Assembly: GCA_900548955.1 (NCBI GenBank) | Contig: URMQ01000069.1 | Location: 1-7,851 of the forward strand | Origin: an uncultured Eggerthella sp. | GTDB taxonomy: Bacteria > Actinomycetota > Coriobacteriia > Coriobacteriales > Eggerthellaceae | DNA: 7,851 nt | Direction: 5' to 3' | Shown: positions 5,964 through 7,851 of the stretch, one piece after another | Position numbering within the stretch: the first letter of the stretch is position 1 | Layout of the letters: each line of letters begins with the position of its first letter | The notes under the pieces: model-generated | The model's database searches: none | Seen by the model: the letters and a program-made list of their open reading frames with translations, nothing else | Told to the model about the DNA's origin: nothing | Translations under genes and position numbers: made by a program

Positions 5964-6338
5964 ATGGCTGTAACTCGTGAAGAGATTGTAGAAGCACTTA
6001 AGGAAATGCCTGCACTCGAGCTTTCTGAGCTCGTAAAGGAACTTGAAGAAGTATTCGGCGTATCTGCTGCTGCTCCTGTAGCTGTAGCTGCTGCTCCAGC
6101 TGGTGGCGAAGCTGCTGCTGAAGAAAAGTCTGAGTTCGACGTTGTTCTCGAAGGCTTCGGCGACAACAAGATCGCTGTTATCAAGGCTGTTCGTGAGATC
6201 TCTGGTCTTGGTCTGAAGGAAGCAAAGGAACTCGTAGAGTCCGCACCTGCTCCAATCCAGGAAGGCGTTGCAAAGGACAAGGCAGAAGAAATGAAGACCA
6301 AGCTCGAGGAAGCTGGTGCTGCTGTAACCTTGAAGTAA
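5964..6338 (+). CDS. rplL: 50S ribosomal protein L7/L12
   Basis: L7/L12 is the multicopy flexible stalk protein that binds L10 as dimers and contacts EF-Tu, EF-G, IF2 and release factors during translation. The 124-residue product has normal length: an N-terminal dimerisation helix pair (about 1-33), an Ala/Pro/Gly-rich hinge (34-53, APVAVAAAPAGG), and the compact C-terminal domain (56-124) with the conserved factor-binding stretch NKIAVIKAVREISGLGLKEA (68-87), then VESAP and the final AGAAVTLK. ATG 5964 is preceded by AAGGAGT at 5950-5956, seven bases away. Codon use is strongly biased (GCT, GAA, AAG, GTT), as expected for one of the most expressed genes. It follows rplJ in the same operon and ends before the terminator at 6411-6440. 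Confidence 0.98.
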   Translation: MAVTREEIVEALKEMPALELSELVKELEEVFGVSAAAPVAVAAAPAGGEAAAEEKSEFDVVLEGFGDNKIAVIKAVREISGLGLKEAKELVESAPAPIQEGVAKDKAEEMKTKLEEAGAAVTLK

Positions 6339-6358
6339 CTAAACGTTACTTAGGTTTG

Positions 6359-6374
6359 TGCGTTTCTAAACGCA
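6359..6374 (+). repeat. Small inverted repeat downstream of rplL
   Basis: TGCGTTT-ct-AAACGCA is a perfect 7-bp inverted repeat with a 2-base loop, 20 bases after the rplL stop and ahead of the main terminator. It lacks a following U-run, so it is more likely a 3'-end stabilising or processing hairpin than a terminator. Confidence 0.45.
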
Positions 6375-6410
6375 ATCTTAATAATTTGTTTCATATTGGA
6401 AACGTATACC

Positions 6411-6440
6411 AGAAGGGAAGCATATGCTTCCCTTCTTTTC
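6411..6440 (+). terminator. Intrinsic terminator of the rplJ-rplL operon
   Basis: A perfect 26-base palindrome at 6411-6436 (arms AGAAGGGAAGCAT and ATGCTTCCCTTCT) forms a 10-bp or longer stem with a CATATG loop, followed by TTTTCGTTT. It ends the stalk operon about 72 bases after the rplL stop. The arms would also form a hairpin on the minus strand, but without a comparable U-run. Confidence 0.9.
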
Positions 6441-6537
6441 GTTTATAGTGAAATACATTCAGGTAATGATAAAGTCAAATGGTTAGTTCTGTTTTGATTT
6501 GCGAGAAAACAAAAGATAACAAAGAGAGCAGGCGGAA

Positions 6538-7851
6538 ATGGAAAAAGGATATTTTTCAGCAGCTTGGGGAGATGTAACTAAATCTCCTGGGTGGTTTTCG
6601 AAGATGCTTCGCATGGGGTTACTGTGCTTTATCCCGATATTTGGCATATTGGTGGTGTATGGCTATCTGTATGGATGGGCGCGCGATATTGCTTGGAATG
6701 TTCATCGCCCTATGCCAGAACGTATTTTTGGAAATGAAGATGGAAATCTCTATAAGCGAGGTTTCTTTGTCCTTGTAATTGGGTTTGTCTTTTCTTTAAT
6801 TCCTGGGGTATTTAATATCGTAACCAGTATGATCACTGGTTTTTCGTTTATTGGTGCTGCAACATCTTCGAGCGCTCCTTTAGGTATGGGTTCTGTGCTC
6901 ATGGGATTAGTTTTTTCTTTCGCAGGATTAGTTCTTACGTTTGCTGTGGTGTTTTTCTATTGGGTTGGTGCGATGCGCTGTGCTCTCTACGGAACGCTTT
7001 CTTCGGGTTTTCAATTTGGCAAAATTTGGGCAATGATGCGCTATGACTTCAATGGATTATTGCGTATTTTTGGCATGTCGCTTATCTGCGGAGCGGTTAT
7101 AGGAATAGTAGCTTTTATTGCTATTGGTTTATTCGTATTACTTAGCATTATTATTGGTGTTGCCTTTATTCAAAACGAAGCTCAGGCGGTTGTTTTTGCT
7201 CTTGTTATTCTTTTGCTCTGTTTGGTGATCTGCGTAGTTTCGGCGTTTCTTTCTGTATTGGTTGCGGCATTAATTTCTCGCGCTTTAGGTTATTGGACAC
7301 GCCAGTTCCAGGTTAATTTATGGGGCGGACAAGAAGATCCTATGCCTTTTGAACTTGAACAGGCAAGACAATCTCAGCAGAACTATAACGCTTATAACGC
7401 TCAGCAACCTTACCAGCAACCTTACCAACCACCGTATCAGCAACCTTACCAGCAACCAGGAAATCCTTATCAACAGCCTGGAGGTTTTTATCAGCAACCA
7501 GGCCAACCTTATCAGGCAAACCCTCAGGCTCAACCTCAGGTAAACTCTCAGGTAAACTCTCAGGCTCAGCCTCAGGCAAACCCTCAGGCGGCAGCCCAAG
7601 CAGCCCCAGTAGCCCAACAGTCAGCTCAGCCTCAGCGGGACACTCCAGAAAACCAGTCTCGACAGGCTATTTCAGGGGATCAGCCTCAGCAAGGCGCACA
7701 GCCTCAGAAGGCAGTTCAACCAGAATCGCCTGTTCAGGCAGAAAGCGCGAGTGCTGAACCACGTGTTCAGGCAGAATCAACAGGCGCTGAGCCGCCTATT
7801 ATCGACGTGGAGCCCATCAGTGTGTCGGGGGGAGCAGAAGCAAAACAAAAA
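6538..7851 (+). CDS. DUF4013-like multi-pass membrane protein with Gln/Pro-rich repeat tail, 3' end off window
   Basis: The frame is open for 438 codons to the right edge with no stop. The N-terminal part resembles DUF4013 proteins of unknown function: AAWGDVTKSPGWFSKMLRMG (8-27), a hydrophobic stretch ending in YGYLYGWARD (41-50), and NLYKRGFFVL (71-80) with an SLIPG turn (87-91). I see about five to six membrane segments near 25-46, 76-98, 118-145, 177-211 (long enough for two) and 218-248. From about residue 262 a long hydrophilic tail begins: QQPY/QQPG tetrapeptides (287-320), then [A/V][N/Q][P/S]Q tetrapeptides (327-350), a Q/A/P-rich stretch, and two 11-residue VQAES..AEP repeats (398-419). 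The tail is probably cytosolic by the positive-inside rule (WTRQFQ after the last helix); this is inference. ATG 6538 has only a weak AGGCGG or GAGAG ahead of it, and no better start is seen. It follows the rplL terminator, so it should have its own promoter. Function is unknown. Confidence 0.75.
   Translation, partial: MEKGYFSAAWGDVTKSPGWFSKMLRMGLLCFIPIFGILVVYGYLYGWARDIAWNVHRPMPERIFGNEDGNLYKRGFFVLVIGFVFSLIPGVFNIVTSMITGFSFIGAATSSSAPLGMGSVLMGLVFSFAGLVLTFAVVFFYWVGAMRCALYGTLSSGFQFGKIWAMMRYDFNGLLRIFGMSLICGAVIGIVAFIAIGLFVLLSIIIGVAFIQNEAQAVVFALVILLLCLVICVVSAFLSVLVAALISRALGYWTRQFQVNLWGGQEDPMPFELEQARQSQQNYNAYNAQQPYQQPYQPPYQQPYQQPGNPYQQPGGFYQQPGQPYQANPQAQPQVNSQVNSQAQPQANPQAAAQAAPVAQQSAQPQRDTPENQSRQAISGDQPQQGAQPQKAVQPESPVQAESASAEPRVQAESTGAEPPIIDVEPISVSGGAEAKQK
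7402..7515 (+). repeat. QQPY/QQPG-coding 12-bp repeats
   Basis: Units of the form CAG CAA CCT TAC recur at 7402, 7414 and 7438, with variants at 7426 (CAA CCA CCG TAT) and 7450 (CAG CAA CCA GGA). Looser QQPG/QPYQ copies run to 7515. All are in the frame of the DUF4013-like gene and code a Gln/Pro/Tyr-rich linker. Confidence 0.8.
7516..7587 (+). repeat. Six tandem 12-bp units coding [A/V][N/Q][P/S]Q
   Basis: Six consecutive in-frame 12-bp units start at 7516, 7528, 7540, 7552, 7564 and 7576. They encode ANPQ, AQPQ, VNSQ, VNSQ, AQPQ and ANPQ. Units 3 and 4 are identical (GTA AAC TCT CAG), as are units 1 and 6, which suggests recent expansion by slippage or unequal exchange. Confidence 0.85.
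7729..7794 (+). repeat. Two 33-bp units coding [P/R]VQAES..AEP
   Basis: Bases 7729-7761 and 7762-7794 encode PVQAESASAEP and RVQAESTGAEP in the same frame, a direct tandem duplication of 11 residues with several silent and replacement changes. A shorter related copy, VQPES, lies just before (7714-7728). Confidence 0.75.

Noticed and set aside
6437..6537. Promoter for the DUF4013-like gene
   Set aside because: One is expected here, but candidates such as TTGATT near 6494 lack a good -10 at proper spacing, so none is annotated.
7402..7587. CRISPR-like or intergenic satellite array
   Set aside because: The units are contiguous 12-mers in one reading frame without spacers; they encode protein tetrapeptides.
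7318..7617. Minus-strand Leu/Arg/Val-repeat and Pro-Glu-repeat open frames, and a plus-strand Asn/Leu frame
   Set aside because: They are alternative-frame readings of the 12-bp repeats in the DUF4013-like gene, with no independent support.

Overview
The window looks like chromosomal DNA of a moderate-GC bacterium, most likely an actinobacterium of class Coriobacteriia. That placement is inference from the style of the L10 and L7/L12 proteins and the general codon use; no 16S rRNA or other marker is present to prove it. No prophage, CRISPR array, insertion sequence or tRNA was seen.

Layout, left to right. (1) Bases 1-114 (+) read as the C-terminal part of QueA (tRNA queuosine synthesis) and break off abruptly. 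Homology switches within a few bases, in another frame, to a QacA/SmvA-like 14-TM drug efflux transporter (65-1495, +) that lacks its first membrane helix. The junction is either a genuine deletion/recombination scar or an assembly artefact. (2) A perfect bidirectional terminator (1676-1705) separates it from a convergent operon. (3) On the minus strand, lutA-lutB-lutC (4870 down to 1817) encode an iron-sulfur lactate-oxidising complex; the genes are 3 bp and 0 bp apart, each with a clear Shine-Dalgarno. (4) A divergent intergenic region (4871-5289) holds several palindromes, a candidate promoter, a recognisable ribosomal protein L10 leader and an intrinsic terminator/attenuator. (5) On the plus strand follow rplJ (L10) and rplL (L7/L12), the two proteins of the ribosomal stalk, closed by a strong terminator at 6411-6440. 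(6) From 6538 to the right edge runs an open frame of 438 codons: a DUF4013-like polytopic membrane protein with a long Gln/Pro/Ala-rich repetitive cytosol-type tail. It has no stop within the window.

Functional reading: the rplJ-rplL block is housekeeping, with the expected autogenous leader control by L10-(L12)4. The lut block is metabolic (L-lactate to pyruvate) and has no permease or regulator beside it here. The most unusual points are the queA/efflux junction, the lut operon sitting divergently against the L10 leader where rplK-rplA usually lie, and the tetrapeptide-repeat tail of the last gene. I see no convincing evidence for a wholly new biological system in this window.
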